Assembly: GCF_001995985.1 (NCBI RefSeq)
Contig: NZ_MUFC01000001.1
Location: forward strand, 43,178-107,177
Direction: 5' to 3'
DNA length: 64,000 nucleotides
From: Salinivibrio sharmensis
GTDB lineage: Bacteria > Pseudomonadota > Gammaproteobacteria > Enterobacterales > Vibrionaceae
Part shown: piece after piece, positions 37,542 to 46,703 of the stretch
How positions within the stretch are numbered: position 1 is the first letter of the stretch
How the letters are laid out: the number at the start of each line of letters is the position of its first letter
Notes under the pieces: generated by a model
Told to the model about the DNA's origin: nothing
Seen by the model: the letters and a program-made list of their open reading frames with translations, nothing else
Database searches by the model: none
Translations under genes and position numbers: made by a program

Positions 37542-38252
37542 ATGAGCCAAGTACCGAATGTCGATCCGGCAGAAATTCAAAAATTCGAGGATATGGCCTC
37601 GCGTTGGTGGGATTTAGAGGGGGAATTTAAGCCTTTGCATCAAATCAACCCATTACGCCTCGATTATGTCTTGGACAAAGCAGGCGGACTATTCGGCAAA
37701 AAAGTCCTTGATGTGGGGTGTGGTGGCGGCATCTTAGCGGAAAGCATGGCGCAAGAAGGCGCAGAGGTCACCGGCTTGGATATGGGCAAAGAGCCCTTAA
37801 CTGTCGCGCGCCTCCATGCCCTTGAAGCGGGTGTCGATGTACAGTATATCCAATCGACCGCTGAAGAACATGCCAGCAACTATGCACAGCAATATGACGT
37901 TGTCACTTGTATGGAAATGCTCGAACACGTGCCTGAACCCGCCTCAGTGATTCGAGCCTGTGCACAGATGGTCAAACCGGGTGGCCATGTCTTTTTCTCG
38001 ACGCTTAACCGCAATGCCAAATCCTGGCTGTTTGCGATTGTAGGTGCCGAGCATATTCTCAAACTCGTCCCAAAAGGTACGCACGAGCATCATAAGTTTA
38101 TTCGCCCCTCAGAGCTGATGAACATGATTGACGCCACGACATTGACAGCAAAAGACATGACTGGGCTACACTACAACCCGGTGTTTGATACCTACAAACT
38201 CTCCAACAGCAATGTCGATGTGAATTACTTGGTTCACACAGTCGCGCCCTAG
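37542..38252 (+). CDS. ubiG: Ubiquinone biosynthesis O-methyltransferase
   Basis: Performs both O-methylations of ubiquinone synthesis. The 236-residue protein has motif [27 protein letters not shown] and [10 protein letters not shown], all typical of UbiG (E. coli 240). The start has AAGGAAG upstream. It stands divergent from gyrA as in E. coli and is followed after 24 bases by gph. Confidence 0.96.
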   Translation: MSQVPNVDPAEIQKFEDMASRWWDLEGEFKPLHQINPLRLDYVLDKAGGLFGKKVLDVGCGGGILAESMAQEGAEVTGLDMGKEPLTVARLHALEAGVDVQYIQSTAEEHASNYAQQYDVVTCMEMLEHVPEPASVIRACAQMVKPGGHVFFSTLNRNAKSWLFAIVGAEHILKLVPKGTHEHHKFIRPSELMNMIDATTLTAKDMTGLHYNPVFDTYKLSNSNVDVNYLVHTVAP

Positions 38253-38275
38253 TCGACAGGAAGGAGCTCGCTCGC

Positions 38276-38932
38276 ATGACCCCATCAACGGTTCTGTTTG
38301 ATTTAGATGGCACATTACTTGATACCGCGCCCGATATGGGTGAGGCGGCCAATCGTGTCCTGGCCGAGTTTGATTTGCCTCCGTTAACCCGTGAACAGAT
38401 TTACACCCACACCAGTTTTGGTGCGCGGGGCCTCTTAACCGCCGGGTTCGGTGAGCAAGCGCAATATCAAGATCCTATCGCCCTACGTGCGCGTTTTCTT
38501 CACCATTATGGTGAAGCGATATGCCATGGTACACAGCTCTACGATGGCATAGACACGCTGCTCGATACGCTAGATCAGCTGCACATTCCCTGGGGTATCG
38601 TGACCAATAAGCCCGAAGGGCTCACCCATCAATTACTGACATTCTTCCCACGTCTTCAAAGCGCGAAAGTCATTGTCGGTGCCGATACTTATGAGTATGC
38701 GAAACCACATCCGATGCCACTGCTTGAAGCGGCAAAAAGCCTCAATTGTGTGCCACAACAAGGGCTGTACGTTGGAGACATTGAAAACGATATATTAGCC
38801 GCTCGAGCCGCCAATATGGGCGCGGCTGTTGCTGGATGGGGTTACACCGGTGATCAAGCCTTAGTTCATAATTGGAAAGCAGATCATATTTTCGCCAAGC
38901 CTGATCAGCTCAGTGCCATTCTTGGATCCTAG
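38276..38932 (+). CDS. gph: HAD-family phosphoglycolate phosphatase-like protein
   Basis: A haloacid dehalogenase hydrolase of 218 residues. The nucleophile motif is FDLDGTLLDTAPDM (Asp9), motif II VTNKPEG, and motif IV VGDIENDILAARAA. It is closest in size and motifs to phosphoglycolate phosphatase or MupP, the N-acetylmuramic acid 6-phosphate phosphatase that is often encoded next to ubiG in gamma-proteobacteria. AAGGAG precedes the ATG, and it is co-oriented with ubiG, so likely one operon. The exact substrate is not decided by sequence. Confidence 0.8.
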   Translation: MTPSTVLFDLDGTLLDTAPDMGEAANRVLAEFDLPPLTREQIYTHTSFGARGLLTAGFGEQAQYQDPIALRARFLHHYGEAICHGTQLYDGIDTLLDTLDQLHIPWGIVTNKPEGLTHQLLTFFPRLQSAKVIVGADTYEYAKPHPMPLLEAAKSLNCVPQQGLYVGDIENDILAARAANMGAAVAGWGYTGDQALVHNWKADHIFAKPDQLSAILGS

Positions 38933-38936
38933 TCAC

Positions 38937-38955
38937 ACCCCACATTTTGTGGGGT
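38937..38955 (+). terminator. Terminator of ubiG-gph
   Basis: ACCCCACA (38937-38944) pairs with TGTGGGGT (38948-38955) around TTT, with a modest T-rich tail. It follows the gph stop. Confidence 0.75.
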
Positions 38956-39173
38956 TTGCTGTCTTTTCAAGCAGTTAAAAACGATCACTGATCATCAGTA
39001 AGATCAACCAAAATAAATTTTTTTTATTGCCGATTTTTACCTTTCAGTGATTGAAATTTTCACTAATCTTGTCGGCCTTGCGTCACTAGGTTGGTGATTA
39101 CTAACTTTGGATATAACATCCCCAAGATATCCACACCCACCGTAACAAAGACTGGCTTGCAAAAAGCAGGTTA

Positions 39174-39221
39174 TATCACTATCTTGTAACCGACTCGGAC
39201 ATCGCCCCCTATATATAGTGT
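39174..39221 (+). promoter_or_regulatory. NrdR-box pair upstream of nrdA
   Basis: CCCCTATATATAGTGT (39206-39221) agrees at 14 of 16 positions with the NrdR box ACACWATATMTWGTGT. A weaker copy, TATCACTATCTTGTAA (39174-39189), lies 32 bases upstream, the usual three-turn spacing of NrdR box pairs. A DnaA-box-like ATATCCACA (39127-39135) lies further up. Together the 38956-39328 gap appears to be the nrdA control region; no gene is seen in it. Confidence 0.55.
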
Positions 39222-39328
39222 ATGAGCGACGAGATGTCCGCATAGAGGCCGACCAAAAAATCATCAGCATTTTATAAAGACTTGCGAAAAAGAGCAGTTT
39301 GGCAAGGGAATATTGGGAAAGCATACAA

Positions 39329-41617
39329 ATGAACCAAGAAATTACCGTATTAAAGCGTGATGGACGCAAAGAAAACTTAAACCTCGACAAGATCCATCGC
39401 GTAGTGACTTGGGCTGCCGAAGGCCTCTCAAACGTTTCTGTTTCTCTGGTTGAGATGCGCTCTCACATCCAGTTTTATGATGGCATGCGCACGGAAGATA
39501 TCCACGAGACAATCATCAAAGCCGCCGCCGATCTAATCTCCGAAGAAAGTCCAGATTATCAATATCTTGCGGCACGCTTGGCGGTCTTCCACTTACGTAA
39601 AAAAGCCTATGGCCAGTTCGAGCCACCTAAACTGGTTGATCATGTCAGAAACATGGTCGATAAAGGCAAGTATGATAAGCATATCTTGGAAGACTACAGC
39701 GAAGAAGAGCTCGACACCCTTGATAGCTACCTAGACCACTGGCGCGACATGAACTTCTCGTACGCGGCCGTTAAACAGCTGGAAGGTAAATACCTGGTAC
39801 AAAACCGCGTGACCGGTGAAATTTACGAGAGCGCGCAATTTTTGTACATGATGGTTGCTGCGTGCTTGTTTGCATCATATCCGAAAGAGACGCGCCTGGA
39901 CTATATCCGTCGCTTTTATGATGCTGCCTCGCAATTTAAGATCTCACTGCCAACGCCTATCATGTCGGGTGTGCGCACACCAACCCGCCAGTTTAGCTCA
40001 TGCGTGTTGATTGAGTGTGACGACAGCTTAGATTCTATCAATGCCACATCTAGCGCGATTGTGCGCTATGTGTCACAACGCGCAGGGATTGGTATTAACG
40101 CAGGTCGCATTCGCGCTTTGGGTAGCCCTATCCGAGGTGGCGAAGCCTTCCACACTGGTTGTATCCCGTTTTATAAGTATTTCCAAACCGCGGTGAAGTG
40201 CTGCTCGCAAGGCGGCGTTCGCGGTGGCGCTGCAACCTTGTTCTACCCAATTTGGCACCGCGAAGTAGAATCACTACTGGTACTGAAGAACAACCGTGGT
40301 GTAGAAGAAAACCGTGTGCGTCATATGGATTATGGTGTGCAAATCAATAAGTTGATGTATACCCGCCTGCTTAAAGGTGGCAACATTTCCTTGTTCTCGC
40401 CGTCGGATGTACCAGGCTTGTACGATGCCTTTTTCGAAGACCAAGACGAGTTCGAGCGGCTGTATACCCAATATGAAGCGGATGCCTCTATCCAGCGCGA
40501 AACAGTCAAAGCGGTTGACCTGTTCTCACTGATGATGCAAGAGCGAGCCTCAACCGGCCGTATCTACGTTCAAAACGTTGACCATTGTAATACCCATAGC
40601 CCGTTTGACGCATCCGTAGCCCCGATTCGTCAGTCTAACCTGTGCCTTGAGATCGCACTGCCGACCAAGCCACTGAACAATGTTGAAGATGAGAACGGTG
40701 AAATTGCACTGTGTACGCTCTCAGCCTTTAACCTCGGCGCACTTGAATCACTCGACGAGCTGGGTGAGCTGGCCGACTTGACCATTCGTGCCTTGGATGC
40801 GCTATTGGATTATCAAGACTACCCATTGCCGGCCGCGCGAAAAGCAACCATGAACCGCCGTACACTCGGTGTGGGTGTGATTAACTTTGCCTATCATCTC
40901 GCCAAGCATGGTGTCCGTTATTCGGATGGCAGTGCGAATGGCCTCACCCACCGCACTTTCGAAGCGATTCAGTATCACTTGTTGCGTGCGTCGGTCGAGT
41001 TGGCAAAAGAAAAAGGCGCGTGTCCTGCGTTTAATGAAACCACATACTCGCAAGGTATTCTGCCAATTGATACCTACAAGAAAGACTTGGATGCGATTTG
41101 TGATGAGCCATTACATCTGGACTGGGAAACCTTGCGTAAGGACATCCAGACCTATGGCTTGCGTAACTCGACGCTGACAGCCTTGATGCCCTCAGAAACT
41201 TCTTCGCAAATCTCTAATGCCACTAACGGCATTGAGCCACCGCGTGGGTTTGTCTCAGTGAAAGCGTCAAAAGATGGCATTCTCAAACAAGTGGTACCTG
41301 AGTATCACAAGTATAAAGATAATTACGAACTGCTCTGGAACATTGGCAGCAATGAAGGTTACTTACAGCTAGTCGGTATCATGCAAAAATTCGTCGACCA
41401 AGCGATTTCTGCTAACACCAATTATGATCCGAGCCGACATGCAAGCGGTAAAGTTCCTATGAACCAGCTGCTTAAAGATTTGCTCACCGCGTACAAACTA
41501 GGGGTTAAAACCCTGTACTATCACAACACACGTGATGGCGCGAGCGATGGTCAATCGGAGTCTAATGCTGCGCAAGCCGCTGAAGATGATTGTGCCGGCG
41601 GTGCATGTAAGATCTAA
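39329..41617 (+). CDS. nrdA: Ribonucleotide reductase class Ia, alpha subunit
   Basis: Catalytic subunit that reduces ribonucleoside diphosphates. The ATG at 39329 gives 762 residues beginning MNQEITVLKRDGRKENLNL, as in E. coli NrdA (761). The N-terminal ATP-cone (1-95) is present, the active-site cysteines lie in TRQFSSCVLIE and SNLCLEIALP, and the C-terminal redox pair is CAGGACKI. GGGAAAG stands about nine bases before the start. First gene of nrdA-nrdB-yfaE. Confidence 0.98.
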   Translation: MNQEITVLKRDGRKENLNLDKIHRVVTWAAEGLSNVSVSLVEMRSHIQFYDGMRTEDIHETIIKAAADLISEESPDYQYLAARLAVFHLRKKAYGQFEPPKLVDHVRNMVDKGKYDKHILEDYSEEELDTLDSYLDHWRDMNFSYAAVKQLEGKYLVQNRVTGEIYESAQFLYMMVAACLFASYPKETRLDYIRRFYDAASQFKISLPTPIMSGVRTPTRQFSSCVLIECDDSLDSINATSSAIVRYVSQRAGIGINAGRIRALGSPIRGGEAFHTGCIPFYKYFQTAVKCCSQGGVRGGAATLFYPIWHREVESLLVLKNNRGVEENRVRHMDYGVQINKLMYTRLLKGGNISLFSPSDVPGLYDAFFEDQDEFERLYTQYEADASIQRETVKAVDLFSLMMQERASTGRIYVQNVDHCNTHSPFDASVAPIRQSNLCLEIALPTKPLNNVEDENGEIALCTLSAFNLGALESLDELGELADLTIRALDALLDYQDYPLPAARKATMNRRTLGVGVINFAYHLAKHGVRYSDGSANGLTHRTFEAIQYHLLRASVELAKEKGACPAFNETTYSQGILPIDTYKKDLDAICDEPLHLDWETLRKDIQTYGLRNSTLTALMPSETSSQISNATNGIEPPRGFVSVKASKDGILKQVVPEYHKYKDNYELLWNIGSNEGYLQLVGIMQKFVDQAISANTNYDPSRHASGKVPMNQLLKDLLTAYKLGVKTLYYHNTRDGASDGQSESNAAQAAEDDCAGGACKI

Positions 41618-41628
41618 CACAATATGTT

Positions 41629-41647
41629 AAGGGCCTTTGGGCCCTTT
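41629..41647 (+). terminator. Hairpin between nrdA and nrdB
   Basis: AAGGGCC (41629-41635) pairs with GGCCCTT (41640-41646), followed by TCTT. It resembles a weak intrinsic terminator and may reduce nrdB relative to nrdA mRNA or protect the nrdA 3' end. Confidence 0.55.
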
Positions 41648-41666
41648 CTTGAGGTTTATAAGATTC

Positions 41667-42800
41667 ATGGCTTACAGTACGTTTTCTAAAATCAACAATG
41701 ACCCGCTTAAAGAACCTATGTTCTTGGGTCAGTCCGTCAATGTTGCCCGTTACGATCAGCAAAAGTACGAGATTTTTGAAAAGCTGATCGAAAAGCAGCT
41801 TTCATTCTTTTGGCGCCCAGAAGAAGTCGACGTATCGAGCGATCGTATTGATTACAACAAGTTACCTGAACATGAGAAGCATATTTTCATCAGTAACTTG
41901 AAGTATCAAACGTTGTTGGACTCTATCCAAGGTCGTAGCCCTAACGTCGCCCTGTTGCCGCTGGTCTCTATTCCAGAGCTCGAGACTTGGATTGAAACCT
42001 GGAGCTTCTCAGAGACCATTCATTCACGCTCTTACACCCATATTATTCGCAACATTGTCGCTGATCCGGCGGTTGTGTTTGACGACATCGTGATGAATGA
42101 GCATATCCAAAAGCGCGCAGAAGACATTGCCCAGTATTATGATGACTTGATTCAGCTGAGTAACTACTACCACCAGCTAGGTGAAGGGACACATACGATT
42201 AATGGTCAAACGATCACCGTCAGCTTGCGCGCGCTGAAGCGCCAGCTGTATTTATGCCTGATGTCGGTCAACGCCCTTGAAGCCATTCGCTTCTATGTCA
42301 GTTTTGCATGCTCCTTTGCCTTTGCCGAGCGTGAACTGATGGAAGGTAATGCTAAGATCATCAAGTTTATTGCCCGTGACGAAGCCTTGCACCTGACTGG
42401 GACACAGCACATGCTCAACATTCTACGTAGCGGTCAAGACGACCCTGAAATGGCCGAGATTGCCAAAGAGTGCGAGCAAGAGTGTTTTGATCTATTCAAG
42501 AAAGCCGCTGAGCAAGAAAAAGATTGGGCAGAATATTTGTTCCGTGACGGCTCGATGATCGGTCTGAACAAAGATATCTTGTGTCAGTATGTCGAGTACA
42601 TTACCAATCTGCGTATGTCTGCGGTCGGCTTAGCGCCTGCCTATGACAATGCGACACAAAATCCGATTCCTTGGATTAACGCTTGGTTGTCCTCAGATAA
42701 TGTTCAGGTCGCTCCACAGGAAGCAGAGATTAGTTCATACTTAGTTGGTCAAATCGACAACGAAGTCAGCGTTGAAGACTTTGGTGACTTCGAGCTATGA
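41667..42800 (+). CDS. nrdB: Ribonucleotide reductase class Ia, beta subunit
   Basis: Carries the diiron-tyrosyl radical cofactor. The ATG at 41667 gives 377 residues beginning [10 protein letters not shown], near the E. coli 376. The radical residue is Tyr123 in [14 protein letters not shown]; metal ligands lie in the [14 protein letters not shown] and RDEALH segments. The last four bases overlap the yfaE start (ATGA). Confidence 0.98.
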   Translation: MAYSTFSKINNDPLKEPMFLGQSVNVARYDQQKYEIFEKLIEKQLSFFWRPEEVDVSSDRIDYNKLPEHEKHIFISNLKYQTLLDSIQGRSPNVALLPLVSIPELETWIETWSFSETIHSRSYTHIIRNIVADPAVVFDDIVMNEHIQKRAEDIAQYYDDLIQLSNYYHQLGEGTHTINGQTITVSLRALKRQLYLCLMSVNALEAIRFYVSFACSFAFAERELMEGNAKIIKFIARDEALHLTGTQHMLNILRSGQDDPEMAEIAKECEQECFDLFKKAAEQEKDWAEYLFRDGSMIGLNKDILCQYVEYITNLRMSAVGLAPAYDNATQNPIPWINAWLSSDNVQVAPQEAEISSYLVGQIDNEVSVEDFGDFEL

Positions 42801-43087
42801 CCCGTATCACCATCGAAGTGAACGGCATAATGGTGGGTGGCAACACCCACCAAAACTTGCTGGAGCAGTTGGAAGATGCCGGTATTCAACCTGAATACCA
42901 ATGCCGAAATGGCATGTGTGGCGCCTGCCGCTGTAAGCTTAATCAGGGGTCAGTCACCCAAGGTGACGCCATGGCCTTTGTGATGCCTGGCGAAATTCTT
43001 GCTTGTCAAAGCGCGCCACAAACTGACGTCTCCATCGCGTTTGACTACCAGCCTGCAGAAATCAAAAAGCAAGTTAACGAGGCGTAG
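42797..43087 (+). CDS. yfaE: 2Fe-2S ferredoxin YfaE (NrdB cofactor maintenance)
   Basis: A 96-residue plant-type ferredoxin with cluster ligands in [11 protein letters not shown] and ILACQS. In E. coli YfaE gives electrons for repair and assembly of the NrdB diiron-tyrosyl cofactor. Overlap with nrdB by four bases shows translational coupling. Confidence 0.94.
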   Translation: MTRITIEVNGIMVGGNTHQNLLEQLEDAGIQPEYQCRNGMCGACRCKLNQGSVTQGDAMAFVMPGEILACQSAPQTDVSIAFDYQPAEIKKQVNEA

Positions 43088-43118
43088 AGCACCGCACCGC
43101 CTCGCCTTCCTGTCTACC

Positions 43119-44372
43119 CTATTCGATCCGCTCGGCATCAATAAAAATGTCATCGTGTCGCGTCAATGAGGCGTAGTCCGCAATCACCGGGTATCCATTT
43201 AAATAACGTCGTAGCATGTCTAGCAATACGGTCGACATGTAGCAACGCGCATCATCGTGAGAAAACTGCCGTTTAAAGCTTAAACGCTGCCCCCACTCTC
43301 CTTCTGGTGTCGAGATAGCCACACAAATCTGCCCATGCAACTCAGGACCACATGCAAGGCCAATTTGCTTTTGGTCAGGGCTAGTAGTGGCACTGGCCAT
43401 CGCCAGCGATGCCGCTAACGGGTTTGCCACTGCCTGTTCAGGGACATGAGCATTAGACATCACCCAGCCTTGTTCAACCAAGTGAGCCGCTTGTCCATTG
43501 AGTATGCTTGACAGCCAACCACCGGTAAATTGCTCAGCAACTTTCAGGGCAATACCGTAACGACTAACATCAAACGCTAATGCTGAAGCCATTGGCTCAT
43601 TATAAGACACAACATAATCAGCGAGCCGTTGTTTCAGCGCCTCAAGGATGGTGTCTTTTTGATCATGGTCCGCATCAATAAACAGCTTTACCTCAATAAA
43701 AGGCAGACTCGAGCGATAACCCAATGATGCTCCCTGTGGAAGCACTAATGATGCCATCACGTCACTGATCCCGGACTCTGACAAGCCAAATGTAAACAAG
43801 CGGTAACATGATCGCGCTTTTGCCGCGTAAATATGTAACAACTCAGGAAGAATTTGGTGCTCAACCATGTCGAAAAACTCAGAAGGCACACCAGGCGTAA
43901 AATAAAAATGACACCCATTAAGTTCACAATGAAACCCACACGCTGTTCCTTTCGGGTTTTCAATGAGTCGCGCACCATCAGGTAACATCGCCTGTTTAAG
44001 GTTGCTCTGCGCCATTGGTTTGCCATGACGCTCAAAGCGCTGCTTCAGCTCATCAAGCCATGCTTCATTGAGCGTCAGCTCCACCCCCATGGCCGATGCC
44101 ATCGCCGCCGTGGTGAGATCGTCTGTGGTTGGCCCAAGGCCGCCATTCACAATCACCACTTGCTCTGTCTGTGATAACCGAACGAGTTCAATCGCCATAT
44201 CATCAAGGTCATCCCCGATAGTCACACGACGAGACATGGTTAAGCCATTTTCAAAGAGAATGCTTGATAGCCATGTCGCATTGGTATCCGTGATATCTCC
44301 GAGCAACACTTCCTCGCCAGTAGAAAGCATCGCGATTCGTGGCATTGGGGCTTGATGTTGTTGATTATCCAC
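43119..44372 (-). CDS. CinA-like protein with MoCF-type domain (YfaY-like)
   Basis: A 417-residue CinA-family protein. Residues about 10-180 form the molybdopterin-binding-like domain (STGEEVLLGDITDTNATWLS and VNGGLGPTTDDLT); the C-terminal part is only weakly similar to the NMN-deamidase domain. It resembles E. coli YfaY, which is encoded near nrdAB there too. The start is GTG with AAGGAG seven bases upstream; ATG at 44345 is possible but has no ribosome site. The catalytic function of this branch is not certain. Confidence 0.8.
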   Translation of the reverse strand: MDNQQHQAPMPRIAMLSTGEEVLLGDITDTNATWLSSILFENGLTMSRRVTIGDDLDDMAIELVRLSQTEQVVIVNGGLGPTTDDLTTAAMASAMGVELTLNEAWLDELKQRFERHGKPMAQSNLKQAMLPDGARLIENPKGTACGFHCELNGCHFYFTPGVPSEFFDMVEHQILPELLHIYAAKARSCYRLFTFGLSESGISDVMASLVLPQGASLGYRSSLPFIEVKLFIDADHDQKDTILEALKQRLADYVVSYNEPMASALAFDVSRYGIALKVAEQFTGGWLSSILNGQAAHLVEQGWVMSNAHVPEQAVANPLAASLAMASATTSPDQKQIGLACGPELHGQICVAISTPEGEWGQRLSFKRQFSHDDARCYMSTVLLDMLRRYLNGYPVIADYASLTRHDDIFIDAERIE

Positions 44373-44598
44373 CCTGCCGCTCCTTATCTGTCACAGTGGT
44401 TGACCTTTGATTATGACATTAGACCATCTGATTCACTACCCTAATGCATTCGTACACTTTACGTTACGGTCTCGTACCTTTATCATTACACTCATCAGTT
44501 TTTTTATCTGCATAGACAGTGCACAATGCGCATAAATTCACGTTATCTTTTGTGCGAACACAACAATTAACTTTTTATTAACACTGGTTAAACATAAT

Positions 44599-45771
44599 AT
44601 GAATAAAGTACTAGGAAGTTCGCTGATTATCGCAGGGACAACCATTGGCGCAGGTATGCTTGCTCTACCGCTTGCCTCCGCCGGTATTGGTTTTGGGGCG
44701 TCGATGGCATTAATGGGGGCGATGTGGGCATTAATGACTTACACCGCACTGTTAATGCTGGAAGTACATCAATATGCTGACGCTGATGCCACATTGCACA
44801 GCCTAGCGAAGCAGTTTTTAGGGGATAAAGGAAAGTGGCTGGCTTCCTTCGCCATGCTATTCTTGTTCTACTCACTCTGCGCTGCCTACATTGCAGGTGG
44901 CGGGAGCCAGCTTAATGAGAAGCTGGCACAGTGGTCAGCCATCGAGCTCCCCCCAGCCGCCGGAGCGGTGCTGTTTACGCTAGTGTTTGGCTTAGTCGTC
45001 ACCTTAGGCACCAGCAAGGTGGATGTAATTAACCGTGGCTTATTTACCGTTAAAGTCTTATTCCTGATTTTAGCGTTAACCTTACTCACCCCACACGTTT
45101 CTAGCATTAACTTAGTAGAGATGCCGGTAGAAAAAGGACTCTTGGTCGCCGCACTGCCCGTTATTTTCACTTCTTTTGGCTTCCACGGGAGTATCCCCTC
45201 GATTGTACGTTATGTCGGGATAGATCTTCCTTCACTACGTAAAGTGATGATTGTCGGCTCTACCCTACCACTTGGTCTCTATATTTTCTGGCAAGTGGCG
45301 AGCTTGGGCACCGTTGCACAAGCGACGCTTGTTAAAAACGGCGAGCTGTCTCAGTTTGTTGCCATCATCCAATCCGTGGTGCAGCAAGATTACATAGCCT
45401 CAAGCATTTCGCTTTTTGCTGATTTAGCCTTAGCTACGTCGTTTCTTGGTGTTAGTTTAGGCTTGTTTGACTTTATCTCGGACAGTTTTAACCGCCAAGA
45501 CAGTGTGCGTGGCCGCCTGCAGACCGCTGCCATTACCTACTTACCGCCTTTGGTGTTCGCACTTTTCTACCCTCAGGGGTTTATCACTGCGCTGGGTTAT
45601 GCCGCGGTTGCTCTGGTGATTCTGGCGGTGGTGCTACCCGTGCTCATGGTGCGAAAAGCACGCCAAACCGTATCAACCGATGAACACTATCAGGTTATCG
45701 GTGGAAACCTCGGACTTAGCCTGGCCATGGTGGGAGGAATTAGTGTTGTGGTGGCACAGTTTATTGGCTGA
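44599..45771 (+). CDS. Aromatic amino acid permease, TyrP type
   Basis: A 390-residue transporter of the hydroxy/aromatic amino acid permease family (HAAAP; TyrP, Mtr, TnaB). It has about 11 membrane segments. The start MNKVLGSSLIIAGTTIGAGM and the segment SFGFHGSIPSIVRYVG are family hallmarks, and overall it is closest to TyrP, the tyrosine:proton symporter. TyrR, encoded 30 kb to the left, regulates such genes in E. coli, but I found no convincing TyrR box in the 226 bases upstream. The ribosome site is weak. Confidence 0.85.
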   Translation: MNKVLGSSLIIAGTTIGAGMLALPLASAGIGFGASMALMGAMWALMTYTALLMLEVHQYADADATLHSLAKQFLGDKGKWLASFAMLFLFYSLCAAYIAGGGSQLNEKLAQWSAIELPPAAGAVLFTLVFGLVVTLGTSKVDVINRGLFTVKVLFLILALTLLTPHVSSINLVEMPVEKGLLVAALPVIFTSFGFHGSIPSIVRYVGIDLPSLRKVMIVGSTLPLGLYIFWQVASLGTVAQATLVKNGELSQFVAIIQSVVQQDYIASSISLFADLALATSFLGVSLGLFDFISDSFNRQDSVRGRLQTAAITYLPPLVFALFYPQGFITALGYAAVALVILAVVLPVLMVRKARQTVSTDEHYQVIGGNLGLSLAMVGGISVVVAQFIG

Positions 45772-45800
45772 TCATCACTCGCGACGTACCCAATGATTCA

Positions 45801-45829
45801 ATGACGCCCCACTGACTTTGGGGCGTCAT
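45801..45829. terminator. Bidirectional terminator
   Basis: ATGACGCCCC (45801-45810) pairs perfectly with GGGGCGTCAT (45820-45829). It separates the plus-strand permease from the convergent TauE/SafE gene. The tails are only moderately T-rich. Confidence 0.75.
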
Positions 45830-45844
45830 TGCGTTTTACGCGTT

Positions 45845-46570
45845 TCAGCCACCCATCAAGCCGCGTACCAGCGTGCTGACCCCAGCTAACGTACACAGTA
45901 ATAGCATCGCTCGACGAACCAGCAGAGGTTTGACCCGCGGTGCGACACGATAAGCAAGCCATGTTGCCGCAAGCACGGCAGGGATAGCAAAAACAGCCTG
46001 CTTGAAGTGCCACCAGGTAAGAAAGTCAGTGGCGCTTAATGCAATCAAAGACAAGATACAGCTAATGGCAAAGTAGCCGGCCAAGCATGCGCGCATCTTG
46101 TTGACATCAGCGTGTTGCAATACAAGAGCCATTGGCGGGCCACCAATACTCGTCGTCGTGCCCATCACCCCAGAGGTAAAACCTGCGACAAAAAAGTTTC
46201 GCCGATTAGGGGTGATATCGAAACGCATCACACTCGCCAGTACCGCGACCAAGACGGCAGCACCGATGATGATCTCCAGCATTTGTGTGGTCACCACCAA
46301 CATCACGCCGCCGGCCACTGCCGTGCCTGGCACTCGGCCCATGTAAGCCCAACTAAGATCACGGAATGAAAGCTGATGCCGATATTGCCAAGCGTTAATG
46401 CTTGCCAACGTCAACCCGACCATCGAGATAGTCGTTGGCACCAACTTAGGATCGATCATTAATAGCAGAGGGGCGGCCACAATGGCCATACCAAACCCGA
46501 CCAAGCTTTGTACAAAGCAACCCAACCCTAAGATCAAAGCCACAGCAATAGTGACACCAATATCTGGCAT
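45845..46570 (-). CDS. TauE/SafE-family membrane permease
   Basis: A 241-residue inner-membrane protein of the TauE/SafE (DUF81) family with about seven to eight membrane segments. The two repeated halves show GFGMAIVAAPLL and GFTSGVMGTTTSIGGPPMAL, the family signatures. Members have been linked to export of sulfite, sulfoacetate and other small sulphur or organic anions. The ATG at 46570 is preferred over a TTG five codons earlier. It stands alone; its substrate is unknown. cysB lies 1.4 kb away but nothing ties the two functionally. Confidence 0.82.
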   Translation of the reverse strand: MPDIGVTIAVALILGLGCFVQSLVGFGMAIVAAPLLLMIDPKLVPTTISMVGLTLASINAWQYRHQLSFRDLSWAYMGRVPGTAVAGGVMLVVTTQMLEIIIGAAVLVAVLASVMRFDITPNRRNFFVAGFTSGVMGTTTSIGGPPMALVLQHADVNKMRACLAGYFAISCILSLIALSATDFLTWWHFKQAVFAIPAVLAATWLAYRVAPRVKPLLVRRAMLLLCTLAGVSTLVRGLMGG

Positions 46571-46703
46571 AGAAAATAACTTCAAGTAAAGATAGATATC
46601 CGCAGTGTAACTATTTACACCACGTGGGGCGAGAGTTTTACCGACAATACACTGACTTGACGTTGTTCATGACGCATTACACGCCACTCAGGCGCGATCT
46701 GCC

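Noticed and set aside
39127-39135. DnaA box as a replication origin signal
   Set aside because: A single near-match (ATATCCACA) without a cluster of boxes; at most part of nrdA control.
44373-44598. TyrR box before the TyrP-type permease
   Set aside because: TACACTTTAC-like stretches occur, but none has both half-sites with six bases between.
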